Positions 1-6,011 are shown, numbered from the stretch's first letter. The stretch is 9,370 bases of DNA from Bryobacteraceae bacterium (GCA_014379815.1 JACMLA010000101.1:1-9370); one strand, 5' to 3'. Numbers and translations: made by a program. The notes: generated by a model from the letters alone, not told the origin.

Positions 1-602
1 AGGGTAGCGAGAGTGCCAGTTCCGCTGGGGTCAGTGCGTGAGAGCCAGCGTAGTCCGACGAGCGTGAACGCCCAGGTAAGCCCGGACAGCAGGGAGAGTG
101 CGTTTCCGAGTGCCGGGTTGGGAGCAGTGGACGTTGCTGGCTCGGCGGATACGAAGAACAACGCCATACCGGTCCCGACCCCGGCCAGCAGCCACACGTC
201 AGATCGGCGAAGGTGCTCTTTCAGCAGCAGGGGGCTGAGCAAGATCAGGTAGGCAGGGGCCGTGGATTGCAAAAAGATGGCGTTTGCCGACGTGGTTAGT
301 TTGTTTGCGGCTACGAACAAGACGAGGGTCGCAGCATAGGAAACGCCCACGAGAGCATGTCTCCAGGTCCAGCTTTTGCGTGCCTCAGGGATGAGGACGG
401 CGACTGCGATTGCGGCGACAAGGGATCGGAAGCTTGCCACTTGCCAGCCTGTTAGGGCATTGCCTTTGATCGCGACTCCACCAGTGGAGAAGAGTACCGC
501 CGCTGCGAGGATTGCGAGCCGGTAGATCCGCTGGTCTTTGGGTTGAGATGGGGTGATGTTACTGGTTTCGCGAGATGGGTCACTTGCCGCTTTGCTGCTC
601 AA
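1..602 (-). CDS. DMT/EamA-family transporter, N-terminal part (cut by window edge)
   Basis: Translating the reverse strand gives 200 continuous codons with no stop, so the C-terminal half lies outside the window. After a polar N-terminus of about 26 residues come closely spaced hydrophobic helices at roughly residues 28-46, 55-73, 80-98, 104-123, 128-147 and 157-175. EamA hallmarks are visible: an early 'STGGVAIKGNALTGWQ' segment, 'FRSLVAA' in helix 2, and a 'TSANAIFLQSTAPAYLILLSPLLLKE'-type helix 3-4 region (seen as two adjoining stretches). The family exports small metabolites, amino acids or drugs across the inner membrane; the substrate cannot be told from sequence. The chosen start is TTG at 602, the first plausible initiator after an in-frame TGA near 655. 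It has no clear Shine-Dalgarno sequence, but a TACAAT hexamer lies 6 nt upstream. A later start is possible. It is divergent from the GNAT gene. Family confidence is high; start confidence is low. Confidence 0.82.
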   Translation of the reverse strand, partial: MSSKAASDPSRETSNITPSQPKDQRIYRLAILAAAVLFSTGGVAIKGNALTGWQVASFRSLVAAIAVAVLIPEARKSWTWRHALVGVSYAATLVLFVAANKLTTSANAIFLQSTAPAYLILLSPLLLKEHLRRSDVWLLAGVGTGMALFFVSAEPATSTAPNPALGNALSLLSGLTWAFTLVGLRWLSRTDPSGTGTLAT

Positions 603-608
603 GAGTGA

Positions 609-614
609 ATTGTA
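609..614 (-). promoter_or_regulatory. Candidate -10 element (TACAAT) just upstream of the transporter start
   Basis: Read on the minus strand, TACAAT is followed by six bases and then the TTG proposed as the transporter start. A transcript from this hexamer would begin at or within a base or two of the start codon. A TTCGTT hexamer lies upstream with a 15-nt spacer, shorter than ideal for sigma-70. The site sits in the 36-nt gap between divergent genes, so the opposite promoter must overlap it or lie further inside. It was seen by eye only. Confidence 0.35.
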
Positions 615-623
615 TGCCGCGTC

Positions 624-635
624 GGGAGAAACGAA
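624..635 (+). promoter_or_regulatory. Ribosome binding site of the GNAT gene, within a repeated 12-nt leader
   Basis: GGGAGAAACGAA ends 3 nt before the ATG at 639. Its GGGAG core serves as the Shine-Dalgarno sequence and fixes the start. The same 12 bases, also ending 3 nt before an ATG, precede the AAA+ ATPase gene on the other strand (6012-6023). Confidence 0.7.
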
Positions 636-638
636 CAG

Positions 639-1142
639 ATGAATGTACAGATACGTTCAGCGGAACCTGAGGACGCCGCTGAGATCGTTGCTGTCCTGAA
701 TCCCATTATCCTTGCCGGCTGCTACACCTCGCTGGATCGGCCTTTTGAGTTGGACGAAGAACATCGATTCATCGCTGGGTTCCCGAAGCGAGGAATCTTT
801 CACGTTGCGGAAGGCGAGGGATCGCGAATCGTCGGGGTCCAAACCGTCGAGCCATTCGCAACGTATACCGCCGCGTTCGATCATGTTGGGGTTATCGGGA
901 CATACGTTGCTTTGGATCACCGCCGGGAAGGCGTCGGGTCTCAGCTGTTTGCAGCCACTATTCAGGCAGCACACGGGAAAGGCTACGAAAAGCTGTTCTC
1001 ATTTATCCGCGCTGACAATCCGGCCGCACTGGCCGCTTATCGGAAACAGGGATTCGAGGTCATTGGTATCGCACGCCAGCATGCGAAGATTCAGGGTCGT
1101 TACGTTGACGAGCTGATGATCGAAAAACTACTACTCTCGTAA
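639..1142 (+). CDS. GNAT-family N-acetyltransferase
   Basis: This 167-residue protein is the normal size for a single GNAT domain. The acetyl-CoA pyrophosphate-binding motif A is visible as RREGVG at residues 95-100, after a 'GTYVALDH' beta-4 strand. Motif B is the 'ADNPAALAAYRKQGFEVIG' segment at 125-143, with the typical asparagine (N127) and a YRKQGF loop. The overall layout resembles phosphinothricin/L-amino acid N-acetyltransferases (Pat/MnaT-like), which acetylate a free amino group of a small molecule. The acceptor cannot be read from sequence, so a substrate-specific name is not justified. It is a soluble cytoplasmic protein. A good GGGAG ribosome site supports the ATG at 639. It is divergent from the transporter and converges, with a 12-nt overlap, on a decayed reading frame downstream. 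Confidence 0.88.
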   Translation: MNVQIRSAEPEDAAEIVAVLNPIILAGCYTSLDRPFELDEEHRFIAGFPKRGIFHVAEGEGSRIVGVQTVEPFATYTAAFDHVGVIGTYVALDHRREGVGSQLFAATIQAAHGKGYEKLFSFIRADNPAALAAYRKQGFEVIGIARQHAKIQGRYVDELMIEKLLLS

Positions 1143-1271
1143 GCACTCGTCCGCCAGATTGAGGAGGAGCTTGCGCTCTTTTTCATTACGGGTAAGCCAG
1201 GCGGCGTGCTCGAACTCGGCTCGCGCTTCTTGGAGACGACCTAGAGTGTCCTGAGTTAGAAAGTCGTTCAC
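1131..1271 (-). pseudogene. 46-codon reading frame resembling the C-terminal tail of an ECF sigma factor; probable gene relic
   Basis: The minus strand reads from a GTG at 1271 to a TAG at 1131, giving 46 residues. The core 'LGRLQEARAEFEHAAWLTRN' followed by 'EKERKLLLNLADECLRE' closely resembles the TPR-like C-terminal tail of ECF sigma factors with a helical extension (ECF42/DUF6596 type). That tail typically reads as LGR..EARAEFERA..LTRN..ER.LL. The resemblance is from memory, not from a search. Everything upstream that would encode the sigma-2 and sigma-4 regions is missing: the frame is closed by TGA shortly before the GTG, and a palindromic repeat begins 14 nt upstream. There is no clear ribosome site. 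The simplest reading is the 3' remnant of a deleted sigma factor gene. The alternative is a genuine small helical protein that keeps only this domain. Confidence 0.45.
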
Positions 1272-1284
1272 AAAGTCGCTGCCC

Positions 1285-1347
1285 GATTCGCTTACGCTCG
1301 CGGCTCAGAAACGACCGCCAATACAGAGCCGCGACCGTAAGGGAGCC
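1285..1347. repeat. 63-nt imperfect palindrome, REP-like intergenic repeat
   Basis: Two 24-nt arms (1285-1308 and 1324-1347) are inverted complements at 19 of 24 positions, separated by a 15-nt loop. Each arm carries a GC-rich core: CGCTTACGCTCGCGGCTC on the left, and the complement of CTTACGGTCGCGGCTC on the right. No run of T follows on either strand, so it is not a standard terminator. It has the form of a REP/BIME-type mobile palindrome, and similar 'GAGCCGCGACCGTAAGGGAG' elements are, as I recall, scattered between genes in Solibacter-type genomes. Only one copy was seen in this window. It lies in the 334-nt stretch between the GNAT gene and dapF. The rest of that stretch (1348-1471) shows nothing recognisable. 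Confidence 0.6.
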
Positions 1348-1471
1348 GGGTTTCAAGGCGCGCAATTGTTCAGCGGAGTGGCTTTCACTATCATCATGAA
1401 ACGCATGTCTGTTTTCCTTGCTGGCGTCTGTGAATGCGTCGAACGAAGCTTTGGGAGATCGACATACTTTC

Positions 1472-1500
1472 GAATTTTATTTTGCAGCGCTGTAAAATTC
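1472..1500 (-). terminator. AT-rich inverted repeat over the dapF stop codon; possible weak terminator
   Basis: A perfect 8-nt inverted repeat (GAATTTTA and TAAAATTC) encloses a 13-nt loop that contains the self-complementary CAGCGCTG. The dapF TAA lies inside the distal arm. The stem is only A/T-rich apart from its end pair and has no following T-run, so it may mark the transcript end only weakly or by chance. Confidence 0.25.
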
Positions 1501-2280
1501 TCCGCGAACCGTGATCTCCGCCGGGCCAGTCAGAAAGATATCTTCGTCCTGCCAGCGCAGAGCGAGCGGTCCGGCTGGCGTGAGCACGGTAACCGGATCC
1601 TTTACTAATCCCCGGGCGTACGCGGCAGCGGCGGCTCCAGTGGAACCAGTTCCCGAAGACATCGTGACCCCTGCACCTCGTTCGAAAAACCTGACGTCGA
1701 TTGTGTGTTGGTCGATGACTCGCACGAATGACACATTGGTGCGTTTGGGGAACCGCTGGTGGCCTTCGAGGGCTTCCCCTGCGGCTCTCCAGTCGAATGC
1801 GAAATTCTCAACGAAGACGGCGCACTGGGGGTTGCCGACGTCGAGCAACGTGGCGTCCCGGGTTTCGCTGGTGAGATCGATCCTGGCGTGGATTTCCAGA
1901 ACGCGAGGCGTGCCCATATTCATTTCGAACACGAACTCGGTGCCCGTGCGGCTAACTGTACGGAGGTGCTTGAGACCGGCTCCTGTCTGAATCTGGACAT
2001 CGTCGCGGAAGAGGCCCGCATCCACCAGAACGGCCGCTGCACAGCGAGTGCCGTTACCCGAGAGTTCAGCCTCGCTGCCATCGGAGTTCCAGAGCCGTAT
2101 GGCAGCCGGACCCTCAGTAGCAGGTGGCGTAACCAGCATCCAGCCGTCGGCTCCGGGACCGATTTGCCTGTCGCATATGGCGATGGCGAGGGAGTCGAGA
2201 CCTTCTTTGGGCGCGTCGTGCTCCCAGGTCAGGAGGAAGTCATTGCGCGCGCCGTGCGCCTTGAGGAATGGGATTGTCAT
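1477..2280 (-). CDS. dapF: Diaminopimelate epimerase family protein with both catalytic cysteines replaced by serine
   Basis: This 267-residue protein has the usual DapF length and two-lobed motif order. DapF interconverts LL- and meso-diaminopimelate, for lysine and peptidoglycan, with two cysteines acting as general bases. Conserved features seen: 'KAHGARNDF' at 7-15 (N13), 'DRQIGPGADG' at 37-46, 'WNSDGS' at 64-69 (N65), 'GNPQ' at 149-152 (family GNPH), 'TNV' at 181-183 and 'ERGAGVT' at 200-206. The first catalytic site, normally [ML]CGNG, is LSGNG with S74. The second, normally ACGTGA, is SSGTGS with S209. Both serines are TCG codons, two base changes from either Cys codon at each site, so sequencing error is implausible. 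C80 of the NGxRC motif is kept. The gene is the last of the pfkB-GT-dapF unit. Its ATG lies inside the upstream gene (41-nt overlap), and homology starting at residue 5 fixes the start. It could be an epimerase with an altered mechanism, a different activity, or an inactive relative. Confidence 0.8.
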   Translation of the reverse strand: MTIPFLKAHGARNDFLLTWEHDAPKEGLDSLAIAICDRQIGPGADGWMLVTPPATEGPAAIRLWNSDGSEAELSGNGTRCAAAVLVDAGLFRDDVQIQTGAGLKHLRTVSRTGTEFVFEMNMGTPRVLEIHARIDLTSETRDATLLDVGNPQCAVFVENFAFDWRAAGEALEGHQRFPKRTNVSFVRVIDQHTIDVRFFERGAGVTMSSGTGSTGAAAAAYARGLVKDPVTVLTPAGPLALRWQDEDIFLTGPAEITVRGEFYSAAK

Positions 2281-3850
2281 GGATGCGCCGGTAGATCTCG
2301 ACTACTGGTCCGCCCTTCGCATAAATCGTGCGCACGACGCGGTAGGACGTGTTGACCTTCATCATCGCAGAGGCCACCGGATCGGCGGCGATGGCTAGAG
2401 CCCACTCTTCGTTGAGAAAGAGATCGGGCCGCATCAGGGTAGCCAGATACTCGGGTCCGTTCCCTTCGTGGAGGCTTGCGCGCAGAGGAATACCAGACTG
2501 GCGAAGAATGCCGGTCAGATCACTGAACGATGTAAAGATGCCGTCACCTTTGCGATAGTGCTCGCGAAAGAAGCTGACCGCTTCGGCAGTGTACGCGCGG
2601 CGTGCGTCGGAATTCACTTTGCTTTCTTTCCATGTGATCCAGTTATCAGGTCGCGGATACACGAGCCATGGAAGGGACACTGCCATCACAATCGCCGCCG
2701 CGGCAAATCCCTGCACCCGATGCGGCAGCACCGCCACAAGAGCGGAAGCTGCCAGAGCAAGCAGGGGCAGCGTTCCGATCCCATAACGGGTGTTGTAGTA
2801 ATTGTTGGGCCAGAGATTCGGAAGAAAGATTTCCGTGCCTGAGCTTCCGGCGTTGTGCAGGCTGAGGATGTAGAACGCGGGAATCAGGGCAAGAAAGCTG
2901 AGAGGCCAGATGGCTCGCTTCCAGAGTGCGAATGGGATGCCTGCCGCTGCCAGCCATAGCAGGACTGTGCCGCTGCACCACTGGACCGTCGTCCGGTAAT
3001 ACTGAAGCGCCTTGCCCCAGTTCTCGTGGGTTGGAAACGGTTGCGAACCGGGCGGATGACCTCTCTGATAGATTGCCTGGGCGGACCATGGACCGTTGTA
3101 AAACACGAGGGCGTTCGAGTGGAAGTAGTAATTGTGGGCCAGCCAGTAGAGGGGTGCGGCTCCCGCGATGGCAGCGAAGATTGCGGCGGCGGTCCAACGT
3201 CCGGGGCCTGCGGTGATTAGGAAAAAGAGGCCTACGAAGGGTATGAGGAACCAGCCCTCATATCGTGTGAGGGACGCGGCTGCGGAGCACACGCCGGCTG
3301 CGGCGACTGCCAGTAACGATCCGGTTTGGGCGAAGACGACGGTGAAATAGAGAAGCCCTGAAACCGAGGCGAGGAATGCGGCTTCGCCCATCGGGATCGA
3401 CTGGAGATAGAGGAAATTGGGATTCAGGGCGAGGAGCAGAGCGGCACACCACGCGGCAGCAGAGCTGTCGAAGAGACGGCGAGACGTGGCGAATAGGGCC
3501 GTTCCAGCGAGGGCAAAGCAGAGGACTCCTGGTATGGCGGCGGCGAGACCTGTCTTCCAGAGCGAGTCCACTCCGACGAACGGGAGCATGAGGGCGTGCG
3601 GCACCGGAAGCCAGACGGTTCCGATCTGTTCGTATCCCGGCGTACGGGAGTCCACTACCCGCCGGGCGATGTTGAGGTGAGCTTCGGCGTCGCCCCAGTA
3701 GACTGTCCAGCCCTGCGAGTAGACAAAGAAAGCGAAGGCAGCTCCGAGAGCAATCAGGATCGTAAACGGCAGGAAAGCGGGCCTGTAGTGACCCGCATCT
3801 TTCGACTTAGCCGAACGTCGTGAAGTCTTTGAATTCTTCGTAGCGGGCAT
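2240..3850 (-). CDS. GT-C-like polytopic membrane glycosyltransferase (PMT/GT39-type)
   Basis: This 536-residue protein has a short basic N-terminus (residues 1-23), a first membrane helix at about 27-47, and then roughly ten further hydrophobic segments to about residue 398. A soluble C-terminal domain of about 135 residues follows. The first extracytoplasmic loop holds 'YWGDAEAHLNIARRVVDS' at 51-68, with the acidic pair D54/E56 typical of the GT-C catalytic loop, then 'WLPVPHALMLPF'. 'LTRYEGW' at 194-200 and 'NTRYGIGTLPLLAL' at 353-366 are also typical of lipid-phosphate-sugar-dependent transferases of the PMT/ArnT/GT39 kind. Such enzymes move a sugar from a polyprenyl-phosphate carrier to an acceptor on the outer face of the inner membrane. 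Donor and acceptor are unknown. The ATG at 3850 is the only reasonable start and lies inside pfkB (44-nt overlap), so translation is probably coupled. The 3' end overlaps dapF by 41 nt. Confidence 0.78.
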   Translation of the reverse strand: MPATKNSKTSRRSAKSKDAGHYRPAFLPFTILIALGAAFAFFVYSQGWTVYWGDAEAHLNIARRVVDSRTPGYEQIGTVWLPVPHALMLPFVGVDSLWKTGLAAAIPGVLCFALAGTALFATSRRLFDSSAAAWCAALLLALNPNFLYLQSIPMGEAAFLASVSGLLYFTVVFAQTGSLLAVAAAGVCSAAASLTRYEGWFLIPFVGLFFLITAGPGRWTAAAIFAAIAGAAPLYWLAHNYYFHSNALVFYNGPWSAQAIYQRGHPPGSQPFPTHENWGKALQYYRTTVQWCSGTVLLWLAAAGIPFALWKRAIWPLSFLALIPAFYILSLHNAGSSGTEIFLPNLWPNNYYNTRYGIGTLPLLALAASALVAVLPHRVQGFAAAAIVMAVSLPWLVYPRPDNWITWKESKVNSDARRAYTAEAVSFFREHYRKGDGIFTSFSDLTGILRQSGIPLRASLHEGNGPEYLATLMRPDLFLNEEWALAIAADPVASAMMKVNTSYRVVRTIYAKGGPVVEIYRRIHDNPIPQGARRAQ

Positions 3851-4727
3851 CGATCTCGGCGCGGGTCAGGGTTCGGAAACGCTCCACTCCAAACTTCTCA
3901 CAGCAAAAGCTGCCCATAACGGAACCGTAAATCACTGCCCTGCGGAGTTCGCGGCGGTCGATGCTGGAGTCTTTGAGATCGAAGCCACAAGCGGCGAGGG
4001 CTCCGACGAAACCTCCGGCGAAACAGTCACCAGCTCCGGTGGGATCGAAAACCTTCTCCAGCAGGTAGCCCGGCACCACGAAGAATGTGTCGTCCCGAAA
4101 CAACATGGCACCATACTCGCCACGCTTGATCACGAGAGTACTCGGGCCCATCGCGAGAATTCGCTGGGCTGCGAGCTTGAGATTGCTCTCTCCGGACAAG
4201 AGTCTGGCTTCGCTGTCGTTGATGAGGAGGAAGTCCCAGTCTTTGATCGTCAGGAGGAGGTGCTCACGATGATCATTGATCCAGTAATTCATCGTGTCGC
4301 CGCCGATGAAGCGGGGAGAATGCATCTGACTCGTAACGCTCTTTTGCAGTTCAGGCTGAATATTGCCAAGGAACAGGTACTCGGCGTCCTTGTAGCTTTC
4401 GGGAAGTTTGGGCTTGAAGTCGGCGAAGACGTTGAGGTCGGTACGGAGCGTCTCGCGATCATTCATGTCCTGTGAATACGCCCCTTGCCAGAAGAACGTC
4501 TTGCCGGAAACACGTTCGAGACCAGCGATATCGATGTTGTGTTTGGTCAGGAGATCGATGTCTTCCTGCGCGAAGTCATCTCCGACTACGGCTACGATTT
4601 TGACCCGGTGGAAGAAGCTCGCGGCCAGACCGATGTAGGTGGCAGCGCCTCCCAGCATTCGATCAACTTTGCCGTAGGGCGTTTCCACGCCGTCATAAGC
4701 TACGGAACCGACAACAACAATGGACAT
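3807..4727 (-). CDS. PfkB/ribokinase-family sugar (or nucleoside) kinase
   Basis: From the ATG at 4727 the protein is 306 residues, standard for the ribokinase-like fold. The N-terminal strand 'MSIVVVGSVAYDGVETPYG' is followed by the substrate-binding double glycine 'LGGAATY' at 25-31 and 'VVGDDF' at 47-52. The C-terminal PfkB signature 'DPTGAGDCFAGGF' at 228-240 holds the anion hole GAGD and the catalytic base D234. It should phosphorylate a hydroxymethyl group of a sugar or nucleoside using ATP in the cytoplasm; the exact substrate is not readable. An in-frame ATG at 4769 would add 14 residues, but it lies in the terminator T-run and lacks similarity, so 4727 is preferred. No Shine-Dalgarno sequence is seen, but a TACAAT hexamer sits 7 nt before the ATG, suggesting a leaderless transcript. 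It is the first gene of the pfkB-GT-dapF unit. Confidence 0.85.
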   Translation of the reverse strand: MSIVVVGSVAYDGVETPYGKVDRMLGGAATYIGLAASFFHRVKIVAVVGDDFAQEDIDLLTKHNIDIAGLERVSGKTFFWQGAYSQDMNDRETLRTDLNVFADFKPKLPESYKDAEYLFLGNIQPELQKSVTSQMHSPRFIGGDTMNYWINDHREHLLLTIKDWDFLLINDSEARLLSGESNLKLAAQRILAMGPSTLVIKRGEYGAMLFRDDTFFVVPGYLLEKVFDPTGAGDCFAGGFVGALAACGFDLKDSSIDRRELRRAVIYGSVMGSFCCEKFGVERFRTLTRAEIDARYEEFKDFTTFG

Positions 4728-4734
4728 TGTTTCG

Positions 4735-4763
4735 ATTGTAGCGGGCGCACACTGCGGAACGAA
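4735..4763 (-). promoter_or_regulatory. Candidate sigma-70-type promoter of the pfkB-GT-dapF unit
   Basis: On the minus strand TTCGTT (4763-4758) and TACAAT (4740-4735) are separated by 17 nt. The -10 is a good match and the -35 a poor one. Seven bases lie between the -10 and the ATG at 4727, so transcription would start at about the A of ATG. The -35 directly abuts the T-run of the upstream terminator. Confidence 0.45.
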
Positions 4764-4797
4764 TAACAAAAAGACCCGGCGGAATCATTCCGCCGGG
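4764..4797 (-). terminator. Rho-independent terminator after the AAA+ ATPase gene
   Basis: A perfect 10-bp GC-rich stem (4775-4784 with 4788-4797) closes a 3-nt loop. On the minus strand it is followed by TCTTTTTGTTA. It begins 26 nt after the AAA+ stop codon. The opposite strand has no T-run, so it acts in one direction. It insulates the pfkB unit from upstream transcription. Confidence 0.92.
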
Positions 4798-4823
4798 CCA
4801 CTACATGCAAGGGATAGAACGTT

Positions 4824-6008
4824 TTAACTCATTCGGCGGGAAGTGCGGGCGTTCTGAGTACGCGTACTCTCGAAAATAGCGCCACTGGTCATTGCGTGCA
4901 GGGGCAGGATGATCGAGTTGTCAACCAGTTCGGCCATCGTGTGTATGGGCAGGCCTTCGGCTTCCTTGAGGAAGATGAGGTTGCCACAGTCGGCGTTAAA
5001 ATCGACGCGGATCCAGTCGCCGGCCTTGATCTGTTCGGTGGCGATCAGGTTCGACAGGGGCTGCACCAAAAGACGTTCGATGGCTCGCTTGAGGTGACGG
5101 GCACCATACCTGGGATCTATACCTTCGCGTAGCAGGAAACTCTTTCCGGCCTCAGTTACATGAAAGATAAAGGCTCGGTCGGGAGATGCGTTGAAAATAC
5201 GCTGCTGTACGAAGTTCAGTTCAATGTCGAGTATCTTTTTCAGCTGATCTTCGCCCAGCGGACGGAAGACAACTACCTTATCGAGCCGATTCATGAATTC
5301 GGGAGTGAACTTGCGCCGGGCTGCTTCCACACCGGTCTTAGCAACTTTGACGTTCAACTTTTCATCGGAGCGGCAGGCCGCCTCGCGGGCGTTATCTCGA
5401 ACGATTCCAAATCCAAGCTTCGGGTTCATCAGCGAACTCATCTCGGTAGCGCCGAGATTGCTGGTCATGAAGATCAGAGCCCTGGAGAAGTCTACTTTTC
5501 GGTTATCACCCAAGGTTAACGTAGCTTTGTCGAGAATGCCCAACAGAAGATTCCACAAGGCATCGCTGGCTTTCTCGATCTCGTCAAAAAGTACGAAGCT
5601 CACCTTCGTGGTGTCGGTATGATACTGATTCAAAACTTCCTGGCTGAGCAGCGGATGAGTTTCCCGATGTCCCAGATAGCCTGGGGGCGACCCAATCAGC
5701 TTGGCAATCTCGTGGCTGTGTTGAAACTCGGCGCAATCGATTTTGATGACTGCGCGGGGATTTTTCACCAGAGCCTCTGCAGTGGCTTCGACAATCCTCG
5801 TCTTGCCTGTTCCGGTAGGGCCGAGGAAGAGAAAGTTACCGATCGGTCTTCCAGGTGCACTCATACCGGTCAGGTACATCTGGTAAATGTTGACGATCTG
5901 TCCGATCGCCTCGTCCTGACCCACAATCGAGCGGCGGAGGCTCTGTTCAAAAACCTCTGCTTCCCGTCCGGTTCTGGTAGGATCCAATGCCATCTGTAGC
6001 TGCGCCAT
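4824..6008 (-). CDS. Stand-alone Clp/Hsp100-type AAA+ ATPase (single D2-like module)
   Basis: This 394-residue protein carries one AAA+ module resembling the second ATPase domain of ClpA/ClpB, without the Clp N-domain, first ATPase domain or ClpB middle coiled coil. Walker A is GPTGTGKT (63-70). The pore loop is GYLG (110-113), within 'GSPPGYLGH'. Walker B is VLFDE (139-143), sensor 1 is MTSN (181-184), and the arginine finger is R241 in 'FTPEFMNRLD'. Sensor 2 is in 'GARHLKRAI' (302-310), followed by a ClpB-D2-small-type domain. An LGF tripeptide at 198-200 sits where ClpA/ClpX carry their ClpP-docking loop. About 45 residues extend past the usual domain end. It probably unfolds proteins using ATP; partner and substrates are unknown. 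The start at 6008 is fixed by a GGGAG ribosome site. The frame stays open upstream to 6242, with an alternative ATG at 6086, but that region overlaps the SDR gene and its codons look like spacer. A strong terminator follows. Confidence 0.85.
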   Translation of the reverse strand: MAQLQMALDPTRTGREAEVFEQSLRRSIVGQDEAIGQIVNIYQMYLTGMSAPGRPIGNFLFLGPTGTGKTRIVEATAEALVKNPRAVIKIDCAEFQHSHEIAKLIGSPPGYLGHRETHPLLSQEVLNQYHTDTTKVSFVLFDEIEKASDALWNLLLGILDKATLTLGDNRKVDFSRALIFMTSNLGATEMSSLMNPKLGFGIVRDNAREAACRSDEKLNVKVAKTGVEAARRKFTPEFMNRLDKVVVFRPLGEDQLKKILDIELNFVQQRIFNASPDRAFIFHVTEAGKSFLLREGIDPRYGARHLKRAIERLLVQPLSNLIATEQIKAGDWIRVDFNADCGNLIFLKEAEGLPIHTMAELVDNSIILPLHAMTSGAIFESTRTQNARTSRRMS

Positions 6009-6011
6009 TAT

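Noticed and set aside
1348..1476. Possible tRNA or small RNA in the gap before dapF
   Set aside because: No cloverleaf, CCA end or promoter-plus-terminator pair was found by eye.
1759..2355. 198-codon open frame on the plus strand across dapF
   Set aside because: It is antisense to the well-supported dapF and the end of the glycosyltransferase gene, with no recognisable protein pattern. It is a high-GC shadow frame.
2646..3197. 183-codon minus-strand frame inside the glycosyltransferase gene
   Set aside because: It is on the same strand in another frame, rich in Arg/Ser/Pro, with no start signal. The membrane protein frame explains the region.
4728..4769. Upstream start for the PfkB kinase at 4769
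   Set aside because: It would place the start within the T-run of the terminator and add 14 residues that do not fit the family N-terminus.
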